DNA from: Limnomonas spitsbergensis
Lineage: Eukaryota > Chlorophyta > Chlorophyceae > Chlamydomonadales
NCBI GenBank assembly: GCA_037349105.1
Contig: JAYJMM010000106.1
Coordinates: 496,001 to 560,000 of the forward strand
DNA: 64,000 nucleotides
Direction: 5' to 3'
Position numbers and translations under genes: made by a program. The notes under the pieces were generated by a model that made no database searches, had not been told where the DNA came from, and saw only the letters and a list, made by a program, of their open reading frames with translations. The stretch's first letter is position 1; the number at the start of each line of letters is the position of its first letter. Below are positions 21,873 through 34,900 of this stretch, in pieces.

Positions 21873-22015
21873 GTGTGGGCGGTGTGCGGTGGCGGTGTGC
21901 GGTGGTGGTGTGAGGTGTGCGGTGGCGGTGTGAGGTGGCGGTGTGAGGTGTGCCGTGGCAGTGTGCGGTGGCGTTGTGCGTTGTGCCGTGGCGGTGGCGG
22001 TGTGAGGTGTGCGGC
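21873..22015. repeat. GTGCGGTGGCGGTGTGAGGT array
   Basis: Short GTGCGGTGGCG/GTGTGAGGT units directly upstream (in minus-strand sense) of the exon starting at 21866. Read on the minus strand it is CACCGCACACCTCACACCGC, which ends in the acceptor CTGGTAG. If retained it would add a His/Thr/Arg-rich tract in frame with the exon. Confidence 0.8.
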
Positions 22016-22254
22016 ATCCAACCAAGAAGGCACCGACACAAGAGCAACAGGGTCAAGCATGGGCATGATGTGACACTAAACCCTAACCTCTAAACCATCA
22101 ACTAGTCAGCACCGGAGGCTGCAAATATTTTGTGGGTTGATGCAGTGTGAGGCTGCAACAAAATATTGCCTAGTGTACGCCGTCACTGTGGTTGGCAGCT
22201 CGATCGTCGGGAAAAGAGTTTTGATGAGAGCAATGTTGCCTGTTTGTATGACAA

Positions 22255-22478
22255 TTATGTTGAAGGGCCTTATAACTAAACCGGGACACACATGTTGAGG
22301 GGCCTTATAACTGAACCGGGACACACATGTTGAGGGGCCTTATAACTAAACCGGGACACACATATTGAGGGGCCTTATAACTAAACCGGGACACACATGT
22401 TGAGGGGCCTTATAACTAAACCGGGACACACATGTTGAGGGGCCTTATAACTAAACCGGGACAATTTATTGAGGGGCC
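22255..22478. repeat. 35-bp minisatellite, about 6 copies
   Basis: Unit GAGGGGCCTTATAACTAAAC followed by CGGGACACACATGTT, almost identical copies. No gene overlaps it. Confidence 0.92.
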
Positions 22479-22861
22479 TGATATTGATGCCAGTAGAGGC
22501 AAAGCAAATGAGTAAAGTTGTGAAATAACTCAAGCATAGCAAGCCAGAAGAGGCAAAGCCAGCAAGCCACAGTTCCTGTTTAGCAAGGAGCAGGGTCTAC
22601 GCTCGGGGCCGTGTGCTTTTTACTGCTCCCTCACCAACCTCACAAGCCCTTTCGTAATGCACGCAGCGCATTAGTGATGCATTCATACTTTAAGCGCACT
22701 TCAGCTACCATTCAGCTACCAATACGTATCAGCCTGAAGTTGAGGACACCAAATGCAGCAAAACAAAACCCTGACAGGCCCATGGCAGGCCAGAGGTTGG
22801 TCATAGTCTGGTCTCAACTATCCCAGTGGTATGGCAGCCTCACGGCAGCCCCCCCAATCAG

Positions 22862-23068
22862 GTACAGTAGATTTGTTCTGCCTTCCCTCATAATTAACAT
22901 TGTTTGGGGTTGAGAGATCCACAAAAGTACTAATTATCGATTTTCAACGCCGGATTTCAGTCAGAAATAAAAATTGTGGTCCAAAGTTTGCCCGGAGGAC
23001 AGCATTGAAAGAAATGGTTGTTTTGTACCCGAGGGAAGGCAAATCAAATCCACAGTACGTCAACTAGT
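22862..23068 (+). repeat. Interspersed repeat family R4, copy 1
   Basis: CTTCCCTCATAATTAACATT, TTTCAGTCAGAAAT, GACAGCATT and TACCCGAGGGAAGGCAAAT appear in the same order as at 34812-35010. The two copies are similar over about 200 bp with indels. Confidence 0.82.
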
Positions 23069-25980
23069 CATGCATAACAATGCCCCTGGCTTGATCATCT
23101 TACCTTGGGTTAAAATGAGATCCGCCGCGGATTGCTGCGGGACAGGACAAGGAGCAGCAGGCAGCGACATCAGAAAAACAATGTTTTAAATTAGTTGTTT
23201 ACAAGCCACACAATATAAGGATGTAAGCCTCAAGCCTCCAATGTAATACAACTCACAGTCATCAGGGGAAGGTAGCCGTGTTTAAAACCCACTTCAGCCC
23301 CTCTCCAGCCACATCACAGCTTAAAGGCCGGAGGGAGGGGGTCAAAGAAGTACAGGAAGAGGCCATGCTGTTTGCCACTGCTGCCCCCGTCACTGCCCCC
23401 AGGCTCCCCACACGTCAGCCACTCCCCCCTGAGCAGGCTGCTGCCCCCTCTCCCCTCCCTACCAGCTCCACACTTGCTCCCTCTGCTGCCTCCCCTTGCG
23501 GATCCCCTGCTGCCCCAACCCCCCAGGTGCCCCGTGCTGCCCTTATCTTCTCCCCCGTGGCAGCCCTACAGTGGCTCCCTGCCTAATCTCAAAACAGCCT
23601 CTGTCTGTCTCTCCCCCCTCTGGCAGCCCCTCAACTGCTCTCTCTGCAGCTCACAACGTACCCTGCCTGTCTCCCCCCTCCCTTTATTCTCCCTTTGATT
23701 CTCCCTCTATGTTTCACAGCCTCTCTGCGACCCCATTCTCCTCCCCATGGTAGCACGATACGGCACGATACTCCGCATTATGGCGCAGGATTAGACAGAT
23801 TGTACTACCAAGGTAGCACTATACGGCACTACATGGTGTGATACGGTGCAGGTTCAGCCAGATCGTGCTACTGTGCTCCTCCCCACTCAGCAGCCCCTCA
23901 GCAGCTCCTCAGCTGTTACTCTAGCTACTTTTAGGTGTCCCAGCTACCGGGTAATTCCAGATTGAAGATGCTGTCACATTATGGGGCTATTAGTGCATGC
24001 CCTGGTAACAATTCGTGCACGAATACAAAGCATGAGGAGGCCTGCATGGCCACACTCCTTGCAATCCATGCAAGCGAAGCTGCGGTGTTTCCAAGGACCT
24101 AGGCAGCGGCCACCAGAGGACAGGTGTGCATAACATATTTTATGATTTACATAAAAAAAGTGAGCGGAATCATCGCGCCGTCCCTGCTGCTCAAGCGAGG
24201 CTCTGGAATGGATCACATTGTGCATTCGGTGTGGTGAAGGGTCGAAAGCGAAGCCAAGGCTGGATGCGTCATTGACACTGCTGCAGTAAGCCGGATCCGC
24301 AGCTGGTTATGGTGCCAGATTGCCAGTATATCAGACAGAGAAAGGTTTAAAACTGGGTTGTTTGGGCTGCTATTGCTGATGCTTGTTGATGGCTCGGCTC
24401 ACCGATTCGGTCCCCATAGACAAGGTGATCGTGTGCCCGAAGTCCTGCACAAGCAAGCAATGTTCACATGCGGGGAGAAATGTGAGTGATTTTCACATAC
24501 GGGGAGAGAATGTGAGTGATGTCCACCGCTAGTGTGAGCCAGGACAGCGCTTCGCGAGCACGGGCCCCCGTGCTCCGTAGGGCGTTTTCAGTTCATGTCA
24601 ACTGCTGCGTTTTTAACAGCTGCTATTTTCGACAATTTCACGTTTGCCATTGTCGGTCGCCGCAACAAGCAGTAGCATAGAAGAGGGCGGGGAGGAGACT
24701 CGATGCGCATCATATGCCCCTGCATATGCCCCTGATGCAAAACTCCTCAGTACCCTAGTTCGCAACTCTTGCTCCTCTACACATCCAGTTGAAATATAAA
24801 TCGTTTCTACGCAACGGCTTTCTAGTCGCTCGTTGTCCCGCCCCCGATGGTAAATCGGCCTCTCCCGCACGTTGCAACCTGTGGCCATCGCACCGACCTT
24901 TTTGAACGAGAATGTTCGCATCGATCTCAGCGCAAGTTCGTGGGCACGTGCCCCGACATTGCCAGCAGCAGCAACGCGGCGCAAGACGCCCTTGGCGTTC
25001 ACGTGGTCGGTGGCAGGTGCACAATCCAAACCTCCAGACCCGAAGATATGCCCATTGTTCACCATGCCATTGAAGTAAAAAGGCGTGAAGTGAATGCCTA
25101 TCCGGCGAGGAATTTCTGGCGGAAATATGAAAGGGGTCTGGCAGCAAGAGCATCTAGAATTACTACCAAACGATCGAATTGAGAAAAAATGGATCTCACG
25201 ACGTCGTATTTTGTCGGTCTTTTGTGGACATTCCTTGAAAGGGTCGCATGCATGGCGGGGTCACATGGCGGGGCGTTCCGACTCCCACTTGGTGTTTTTA
25301 AGGACGACGTGTTTTAAGGTTGGTGAAACAGGACTGTGGTTCCCCTTAATGCACATATAAAAAGTGGATGACAGCCCCGGTCGTCGACTCATCGACCCCT
25401 GCAGTCTGAAAGTGAGGAGAAGGTGTGCGGAAGGTGTCTTTTGTTTGACCCCCATGGTTTGACCCACACAACAACCACACACCCGTTTCCGACTGACAGC
25501 TTGATTCCGACTAGCTTCGCAACTTTTTGACAAGCTCCGTCAGTGTGTATTAACCGGAAACATCAACCACGGTAAAGTTTCGATGTGGACAACAGAAGGG
25601 TATTGATCTGGACCTGACCGGTTCTTCGGTTCTAGGGTTTCGATCGGTACCCTGTCCACAGAAAAAGTGACGAAGCAGCCGGTGGCGATGAGGGTGGTGA
25701 TTGCACGTCTGAGCAGCTTGTCAAACCGGGTTGTCAAGCAGAGACGTAAAGCTGAGACTACTCTCGTATTCGTTTCCTCGGATGGACCAACCGCTATTTT
25801 GCGAACTCGATAAACATCGGAAGACGTCGGATCTCAAATTCGGAAGCAGCTCGCAAAACAGCTTCACCGCACTGGCTTCGCCCTTCAAGCAGCACCATTT
25901 ACATTCTTGCTGCATTCGATAGTCCTCAAGATAAATCCCTCGTTGCCCCGAGAAATCCTTCGTACCCCGGACTTCCCACC
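23069..25980. other. No gene supported; presumed intergenic and upstream region of the hydrolase gene
   Basis: 23280-23750 is Pro/Ser-codon rich and open in three forward frames, but without splice or domain support. 23755-23870 holds degenerate ACGGCACGATAC-type repeats. 24470-24525 holds a short duplication (TTCACATRCGGGGAGA). 24613-25182 is open on both strands (150 and 111 codons) without a recognisable domain. Missing 5' exons of the minus-strand gene could lie here. Confidence 0.45.
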
Positions 25981-28900
25981 ATGTCCCTGCTGGGCCCACT
26001 TGTGGCCCTCATGGCAGCCCTCCTTGTGGGTCACATGTTGTACACAGCCAACCAGCCCAGCCCCCTCGTGCCGGAGTCTGAAGTTCATGCATATGGAGGC
26101 CAGCTCTTCACACTTAAGGTGGGTCAGGATGCAAACGATGCTCAGCTGCCCAGGCTGACAGAGATTTCTTGATTTAGGACAGGGGTGTGATTCCCCAGCA
26201 GTGTTTGTTTTCTTGTGCACTCGAGCACCTTTGGCAAGCAGGCCACTTATCAGCCACCACGGGGCAGATGGGGATCAAATCTTGATCGGCCTACGGCCAG
26301 TGACCAAAGCAGCAGGGCCTGGCGATAAAAACGAGTGGCAAACAAAGTATCCCGTTGGCTGCCTGGCATGGGAAGCTCAGGAGCGCAGCTGCTGTTAAGG
26401 GCTACGGCCAGCGGCGCCTGGCAGCAGTGGGCAGCCTACATCTTCAGCCTCATAACCCGTGCTGTGATTGCGCCGTAATTCAGAAATTGTGTAAGTCATT
26501 GCGGCACCTTCCTGGTAAAAGTAACAGAATTTGCCTTGAAATAAGGGTGACTGAAACTCAGCTACGGTATGCAATTCAGCCACCACAAGGACCGTAACCG
26601 GCACAGCACTGCTTTTAACCCTAATGGTGCGGATGCCTCTTCGTACTTTCCTTCTCTGCTCTGTTCACGGCCCTTGCGGCCCAGATTCCTTCCGCACCAC
26701 CTTTCCAGCCTTTTGGCTCATGTATCGCCTTGCAGACTCACCTAAGAACCCGATGCACCATCTCTGCGATTATGGGCAGGATGGACGCGTCCTGGAATAC
26801 TTTGACAGCGGGGCGTCTGGCGTGCCTGATAGCGGGAAGCTGGATGCGCCTATCCTTGTAGCGGTCCATGGAGGCATCATGACAGGTGCAGATCAGTGTT
26901 TCTTTTAGCGCGCATCAGCTACAATTCGGCTACATCACAGACTACGGCCGTGGCTGCCGGTCTGAAGCGGGAGTGTAGCTGACATGTAGCTGAGTAACGA
27001 AAAATAAACACTGCCCCCTCCTGCAAATGGCTTGTGTGGACAAGATTCGTTTTTTTTATTAAAACAAAGTTTTAATCAAAGAAAAGTCTCATGCCCTGCA
27101 GGATGGTCATTACAGGGCATGGGCTTGCAGGACAGGTTTCGCGTCATCTCCCCGACCTACCCCGGCTTCGGAGCCTCCCAATCCAACAATGGCAGGACCA
27201 TCCTCTCCTTCGGGCACGACGTAATGGAGCTGCTGAGTGCCCTAGATGTCGACAGCTTTGTGCTGGCAGGTGTGTTTCGGAGCCTCCCAATTTAATTATT
27301 GCAGGAACGTCCTCTCTGCTGGGCTTGACATTATTTAGCTGCTGAGCGCCTTGCGTATGGACAGCTTTGTTCTGGCCTGTGTGTGGGCTGTTGGTTGAAC
27401 TGTGCTCCCTCCTTCGGGCACGACGTAATGGAGCTGCTGAGCGCACTAGGTGTCGACAGCTTTGTGCTGGCAGGTGTGTTTCGGAGCCTCCCAATTGAAT
27501 TATTGCAGGAACGTCCTTTCTGCTGGGCTTGACATTATTTAGCTGCTGAGCGCCTTGCGGATGGACAGCTTTGTTCTGGCCTGTGTGTGGGCTGTTGGTT
27601 GAACAGTGCTCCCTCCTTCGGGCACGACGTAATGGAGCTGCTGAGCGCACTAGGTGTCGACAGGTTTGTGCTGGCAAGTGTGTTTCGGAGCCTCTCAATT
27701 GAATTACTGCAGGAACGTCCTCTCTGCTGGGCTTGACATTGTTTAGCTGCTGAGCGCCTTGCGTATCGACAGCTTTGTGCTGGCAGGTGTGTGGGCTGTT
27801 GGTTGAACAGTGCTCCCTCCTTCGGGCACGACGTGAGGGAGCTGCTGAGCGCACTAGGTAAAGACAGGTTTGTGCTGGCAGTGTAGGCTTGTAGCGTTAT
27901 GAGAAGGCTAGGAAAGGCTTGATAATGAAACACGCCCCAACCTCGCGTGAATCTGTCTGGCTCATCCATCCCGAGGGATATTAGCCAGTCCAGGCGTGCC
28001 TAAATGGGCATGCCGTGCGGCACTAAGCCATCAATCAAAGTAGCAGCGTCAGTACTTAACTGAGATGCTGGCGGGTGTGCGTATTGTTTTGTGACGTAGT
28101 TTAGGGTTCAATGAAGGTTTGTTTATTGCCTATGGTAGTGGTCACCAGAATATCTTAAACAAACTGCTGGCCGCCGCCAGCACACCACTGGTCAGAAGGT
28201 GAGCGGACTTATTGAATGTGGGCCTTGACCAGCCTACAGTCAATGCCCCAGACAGGAGGGCTTGATGCATTAGCCCCCCTGGCTGCAGGTCGTTATGTAG
28301 CTGAAGGCTATATGAGGCACTCTAAATTTGGCAGTTGTGTGAGACAGGGCACGAAATGTTCGTCCTGAGAAAGATAACCAGTGAGAGGGAGTCTTTGAGG
28401 GGTGGAAGCTGGGGCACTCGAATTTGGCAGTTGTGTGAGACAGGGCACGAAATGTTCGTCCGGAGAAAGATAACCAGCGAGAGGGAGTCTTTGAGGGGTG
28501 GAAGCTGGGGCACTCGAATTTGGTAGTTGTGTGAGACAGGGCACAAAATGTTCGTCCTGAGAAAGATAACCAGCGAGAGGGAGTCTTTGAGGGGTGGAAG
28601 CTGGGGCACTCGAATTTGGTAGTTGTGTGAGACAGGGCACAAAATGTTCGTCCGGAGAAAGATAACCAGTGAGAGGGAGTCTTTGAGGGGTGGAAGCTGG
28701 GGCACTCGAATTTGGCACCGGCAATATTTGGGGAGGTTAAAATTATATTTTCCTTGTTAGGCTTTCTAGGGTTTGATGAGCATGGTATTCAGGGCTTTAC
28801 AAACTGGTCGGTTCCCGGAGACTTTTGGACAAAGAAAAAACAACCCGGGGAAAAGCTAGATGGCACCTCCGGCGAAGCCAGGAAAAAAACGAGAAAGTGT

Positions 28901-31900
28901 GGATGTTCTCCAGCTGGGTCATTTCGGGCCGGACCCCAGGAATCTTGTCAGGCTCCTATAAACTCTCCGGTTGTTCCTCTATTATTGCGACTTGAGCTTT
29001 GCGTTATTATTTATAAAATCCCTTATCTCGAATTTCTGGTGTAAGCCCAGCTGTTGGAAAGAGGTCGCCATTGGAATCGCGCAGAAGGAAAACTGATGTG
29101 CTGACATTCGGGCAAGTGTGTCGATGAAGGGGCGGTGATGTGCTGGCAAGGGAGGAGCACAAGCTTGGGCTTGATAGGATGTTTATGTTGTGGGCTCAGA
29201 CTATACCCAAGGGCTCTACCTAAGGACCTTGCTTGAAAAAACGAGGTGTCGATATCCTGTTAAGACAGTCATTCGGTGCGCAAGCAGTCGCCAAACAACC
29301 TTTGCCAGCCTCTTCTGTTTGCTCCCTCCGCCCACCGGGACGCATATGGGAGGAAGGAACTCATTCCGCAGGGTGAAGGGTTCACCTTCAACAGCAAAAC
29401 AACGTCATACAATCTCTCCTTACCATGATGCAGCTGGGACGGAAGAGCTAGCTTGGGGTCCGCCCTGAACCCCGAACCGGGTCCAGTGGTCCACCATGGT
29501 CACTCAGAGCCCTGAACCCTACAGCCCAAACCCTAAAATCCCATTATCTCTCCCCCATCAGGATGCAGCTGGGGTGGAGGCGCTAGCTTGGGGTCCGCCC
29601 TGAACCCCGAACCCTACAGCCCATACCCTGAACCCATTCTCTCTCCCCCATCAGGATGCAGCTGGGGTGGACCTCATTCAGCAGCTATAGCGCTGGCGGC
29701 TGAGACAGCCGCAGCAGCTGCTGTCACAGATGCCGCCGCCGCCGCAGCAGCAGCAGCAGCAGCAACGCCCGAGGACCCCTCCGCCACTGCGGATTCTCCA
29801 GAAACAGGAGCAGCAGCAGAGGCAGCAGCGTCCATTCCTCCTGGATCGGCCCCAGGTCCGGTCCTGGCCTGGCTGATGATGGCGCCAGCTGTTCCAGCAA
29901 TGCTGGATTTTCCTGGTTGGACAGCGCTCTCACCGCAGCGCCTGGTGAGCCAAAGGGGCAGATGGGATTTCATTTTGGCTGACTTAAAAAGACATCAGAC
30001 AACTGGCATGTTTTGCTGAATCGGTTGGCCATTTGGCATGTTTTGATACATCTGACGGTGGGCATGTTTCGATGCCCGTGTTAATGCTATGCTAGTGCTA
30101 GGTTCGGGACATCTGCTAGTGCTAGGTTCGGGACAGATCTGCTAGTGCTAGGTTCGGGACAGATCTGCTAGTGCTAGGTTCGGGACAGATCTGCTAGTGC
30201 TAGGTTTGGGACAGATCTGCTAGTGCTAGGTTCGGGACAGATCTGCTAGTGCTAGGTTCGGGACAGATCTGCTAGTGCTAGGTTCGGGACAGATCTGCCG
30301 GCTATCACTGCCTGGTCCAGGTCCCCTCACCTTTCATCAACTGTACTACAGCCTGTGGCTGGGAGTGCCACAGCCTGTGGCTGGGAGTGCTACAGCCTGT
30401 GGCTGGGAGTGCTACAGCTTGTAGCGGGGAGTGCTACAGCCTGTGGCTGGGATTTCTACAGCCTGTAGCTGGGAGTGCTACAGCCTGTGGCTGGGAGTGC
30501 TACAGCCTGTGGCTGGGAGTGCTACAGCCTGTGGCTGGGAGTGCTACAGCCTGTAGCTGAGAGTGCTACAGCCTGTGGATGGGAGTGCTACAGCCTGTGG
30601 ATGGGAGTGCTACAGCGTGTAGCGGGGAGTGCTACAGCCTGTAGCTGGGAGTGCTACAGCCTGTGGCTGGGAGTGCTACAGCCTGTGGCTGGGAGTGCTA
30701 CAGCCTGTGGCTGGGAGTGCTACAGCCTGTTGCTGGGAGTGCTACAGCCTGTAGCTGGGAGTGCTACAGCCTGTAGCGGGGAGTGCTATAGCCTGTGGCT
30801 GGGAGTGCTACAGCCTGTAGCTGGGAGTGCTACAGCCTGTGGCTGGGAGTCCTACAGCCTGTGGCTGGGAGTGCTACAGCCTGTAGCTGGGAGTGCCACA
30901 GCCTGTGGCTGGGAGTGCTACAGCCTGTAGCTGGGAGTGCTACAGCCTGTGGCTGGGAGTGCTACAGCCTGTGGCTGTGTGTGCTACGGCCTGTAGCTGG
31001 GAGTGCCACAGCATGTGGCTGGGAGTGCTACAGCTTGTAGCGGGGAGTGCTACAGCCTGTAGCTGGGAGTGCTACAGCTTGTAGAGGGGAGTGCTACAGC
31101 CTGTGGCTGGGAGTGCAACAGTTTGTAGCGGGGAGTGCTACAGCCTGTGGCTGGGAGTGCTACAGCCTGTAGCTGGGAGTGCTACAGCCTGTGGTTGGGA
31201 GTGCTACAGCCTGGAGCTGGGAGTGCTACAGCCTGCGGCTGGGAGTGCTACAGCCTGTGGCTGGGAGTGCTACAGCCTGTAGCTGGGAGTGCTACAGCCT
31301 GTGGCTGGGAGTGCTACAGCCTGTGGCTGGGAGTGCTACAGCTTGTAGCGGGGAGTGCTACAGCCTGTGGCTGGGAGTGCCACAGCCTGTAGCTGGGAGT
31401 GCTACAGCCTGTAGCTGGGAGTGCTACAGCCTGTGGCTGGGAGTGCTACAGCTTGTAGCGGGGAGTGCTACAGCCTGTGGCTGGGAGTGCTACAGCTTGT
31501 AGCGGGGAGTGCTACAGCCTGTGGCTGGGAGTGCAACAGCCTGTAGCTGGGAGTGCTACAGCCTGTGGCTGGGAGTGCTACAGCCTGTAGCTGGGAGTGC
31601 TACAGCCTGTGGCTGGGAGTGCTACAGCCCGGGGCTGGGAGTGCTACAGCCTGTGGCTGGGAGTGCTACAGCCTGTAGCTGGGAGTGCTACAGCCTGTGG
31701 CTGGGAGTGCTACAGCCTGTGGCTGGATGTGCTACAGCTTGTAGCGGGGAGTGCTACAGCCTGTGGCTGGGAGTGCCACAGCCTGTAGCTGGGAGTGCTA
31801 CAGCCTGTAGCTGGGAGTGCTGCAGCCTGTGGCTGGGAGTGCTACAGCCTGTGGCTGGGAGTGCTACAGCCTGTAGCTGGGAGTGCCTGGAACAGCATGC

Positions 31901-34900
31901 CCAAGTGCTTGGCATGCGTTAGGCACCAAGCATTAAGCCAAACCAGGGTGTGTGAGACTAATGTGTGTGCGAGAAGAATCAGCCACATAAATCTGCCCTG
32001 AAGTGGCCATCGCGGAACATAGAGATACCTTCTGCTGTCTCGAAACCTCTCCCCTTTTGGTTAGCCATCTGGGTGCTAGCTGCTAGCTGCTGCTGAGGAG
32101 AATTGTAAGCCGCTTGAGACCTGTAATGGACCATACTTCAGCCAAAGTGAGATATGGCTGCCTTGTTCCATTTTTGGGGCATCATACCTGTCCAGGCATA
32201 GAAGCATAGCTGCCTGCCTTAATGGGCTAGACAGGGAGCTTGTTCTCTGAACAAGGAGCTTGTTCTCTTAACAAGGAGCTGGTTCTCTTAACAGGGAGCT
32301 GCTTCTCTTAACAAGGAGCTGGTTCTGTTAACAACGAGCTGGTTCTCTCAACAGGGAGCTGGTTCTGTTAACAAGGACCTGTTCTCTTAACAAGGAGCTG
32401 TTCCTCTTAACAAGGAGCTGGTTCTCTTAACAACGAGCTGTTCCTCTTAACAAGGAGCTGGTTCTCTTAACAAGGAGCTGGTTCTCTTAACAAGGAGCTG
32501 GTTATCTTAACAAGGAGCTGGTTCTCTTAACAAGGAGCTGGTTCTCTTAACAAGGAGCTGGTTCTCTTAACAACGAGCTGGTTCTCTTAACAAGGAGCTG
32601 GTTCTCTTAACAAGGAGCTGAATCTCTTAACAAGGAGCTGGTTCTCTTAACAAGGAGCTGGTTCTCTTAACAAGGAGCTGGTTCTCTTAACAAGGAGCTG
32701 GTTCTCTTAATAGGGAGCTGCCTGCCTTCATAGGCAGCTTGTTCTCTGAACCGGAAGCTATCTGAACCGGGAGCTGCTGCCCATCTCTGGATCCAGGCTT
32801 CAGGGCAACGGACATCTCCAGACCCCTACAACCCTGGATCCATGATCTGTCTCATATTCCTAGAGTCTCTCTTTATCCGTTTGCTTCGTTTACACCATCC
32901 TCACCCCACCCCGCAGGATCGTGTCCTGCACTATTGGCTGCTGCCGCTGCCTCTTCTGAATCGCGCCATCATGAAGTACATCTTCCGACCGGCGCTCGCT
33001 CAAAGGCCGTACAGGGATGAACTCTTGTCGAGCATGAAGCCACTGGGCAGCTTTGTGGAGATGCCGCATGCCCAGAAGGAGCGCCTGTTCCTGGACGTGG
33101 GGCGGGCAATGAGGTGAGGGGGTGCGAATTTTAACCGTGCTCACAAACGAACGATTACGAAAGGTCAATAATGCTGGACTGGAAATGTGGAAGAAATGGT
33201 AGGCAATGACGCACGTTGAATGGGAAAACAATGGCGAGAAAGCTTGCCCAAGATTGATAATAAGCCCTAGTGCACAGGAAAGAAAATGATATGTGTTCTG
33301 CTCTCTTTGATTGCCTCATCTGATGTGACGGGCCGGCCATCTGCTGACCCTGCGATGAACAAGACAGTCAAGATGACCTCCTGGGCCACAGGCACCTCCT
33401 GTCCCCTTTTCCTCCTCCCTTCACGCTCCTGCCGAAAACAGAGCAGTGGAGATGACCTTCTGTCTGATCTCTTATTGTCCTCGACCTCACCCACTCGTTG
33501 CCTTTTTGCGCTGCCAGGTGGAACCTGGATGGCATGCCCGATCTGGCGGAGAAGGCAGTCAAGCCTATATTGGTGAGGGAGGTGGAGAGAGCGCAGCTTG
33601 GGGGAGGAGGAGGGGAGGAGGAGCTCAAGAGGGGGGGTCATTCAGTGCAGCTTGTGGGTATGAAGGTAGAGGGTACAGCTCAAAAGGAGCAAAGAGAGTG
33701 CAGCTTTTGGGGGCGGAGGAAGGAGGGCGGAGCTGGGACAGAGAAAATAGAGTGCACCTTCAGGGGAGAAAGATGAAGGGCGAAGCGAGAAAGGAGCTGA
33801 AAAGAAAGAAAGGGATAACATATTGTGATTGGGATTCGGAATTGGGGATTGGGATTATGATTGGGTTAGGAGGGAGGAGGGACGAGGGAGGTGAGTTTTG
33901 CTAAGGAGGGAGGAGGGAGATGATTTTTGCTTAGGAGGGAGGAGGGAGGTGAGTGCTGCACAGGAGGGGGGGACGTGGAGGTGTTATGGAGGTAGAAAGG
34001 AGGGCGTTGCTTCGGGAGAGGATGAAGGAGGGTGCAGCTGAGGAGAAGGGAGGAAAGTGTGAACGCAGCTTGGGGGTGCGTATTAAGCTTGCAGCCTGGG
34101 GCTGAACAGGGCTGCATCCTGTACTCCTGTTCCTGGCCACTGCAGATCAGAGCTGTCTCATGCTATGTAGGGACAGCAGGCCGGCACCTTATCACCCAGT
34201 TGTTTCCACCCAAGTACATCCCCACATTTCATTGACCAACCCTTCCCATCACCTCCCTCTGACTCGTGGCAGACCATGGGCCCGGCCTCGACATAACGAC
34301 TTATCCCCTAACCCTGAACCCTAAGCCTTTTCACCCACCCCTGCCCCCTGGCAGCACATTGACTACCCTGAGCTTGGCCACCTGCTAGGCAACCGCCCCA
34401 TCCGCATTCATTACGGGCGCAACGACACGATTGTGCACCGAGCCAGCTTTGAGTACTCGCATGCCAAGCTTGTCGAGGTGCGTGACGCAATGCATTTGCG
34501 CCCTAAAATGCGCGGTACTCGGTTATACTAGAAGCCAGTATTTAAAGTATAATATATGTATATAAATACGTATCGCTCCTCAAGGTTCCAGCATGGACCA
34601 ACATCTGTGGGCGGGATTACTGTTGGCTGGGTAGGAGGGCTAAGGGTTGGAATCAGAGCTTGTGGCCTGGGGCTCAGGGCCTAGGGCTCAGGGTTCAGGG
34701 CCTAGGGCTCAGGGCTCAGGGCCTAGGGCTCAGGGCTTCAGGCTAGGGTCTCAAAGATCAGAGTTCCATGGGAGGATAACTGAAGTCCCCTTGAGCGGTG
34801 CGGGACCCCGGTTTTACATACTGAAGCTTTGCTTTGCCTTACCTCATAATTAACGTTGTTTGGGGTTGAGGGATCCATGAATATACTTAACGCCAGTTTT

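Noticed and set aside
24613..25182. Antisense-overlapping ORFs of 150 (-) and 111 (+) codons as a gene
   Set aside because: Both strands are open, no domain, no splice or start context that favours one.
30475..32001. Series of ORFs LQPVAGSATACGWECYSLW
   Set aside because: Artefacts of the 22-bp repeat, which cycles through all three frames; intronic.
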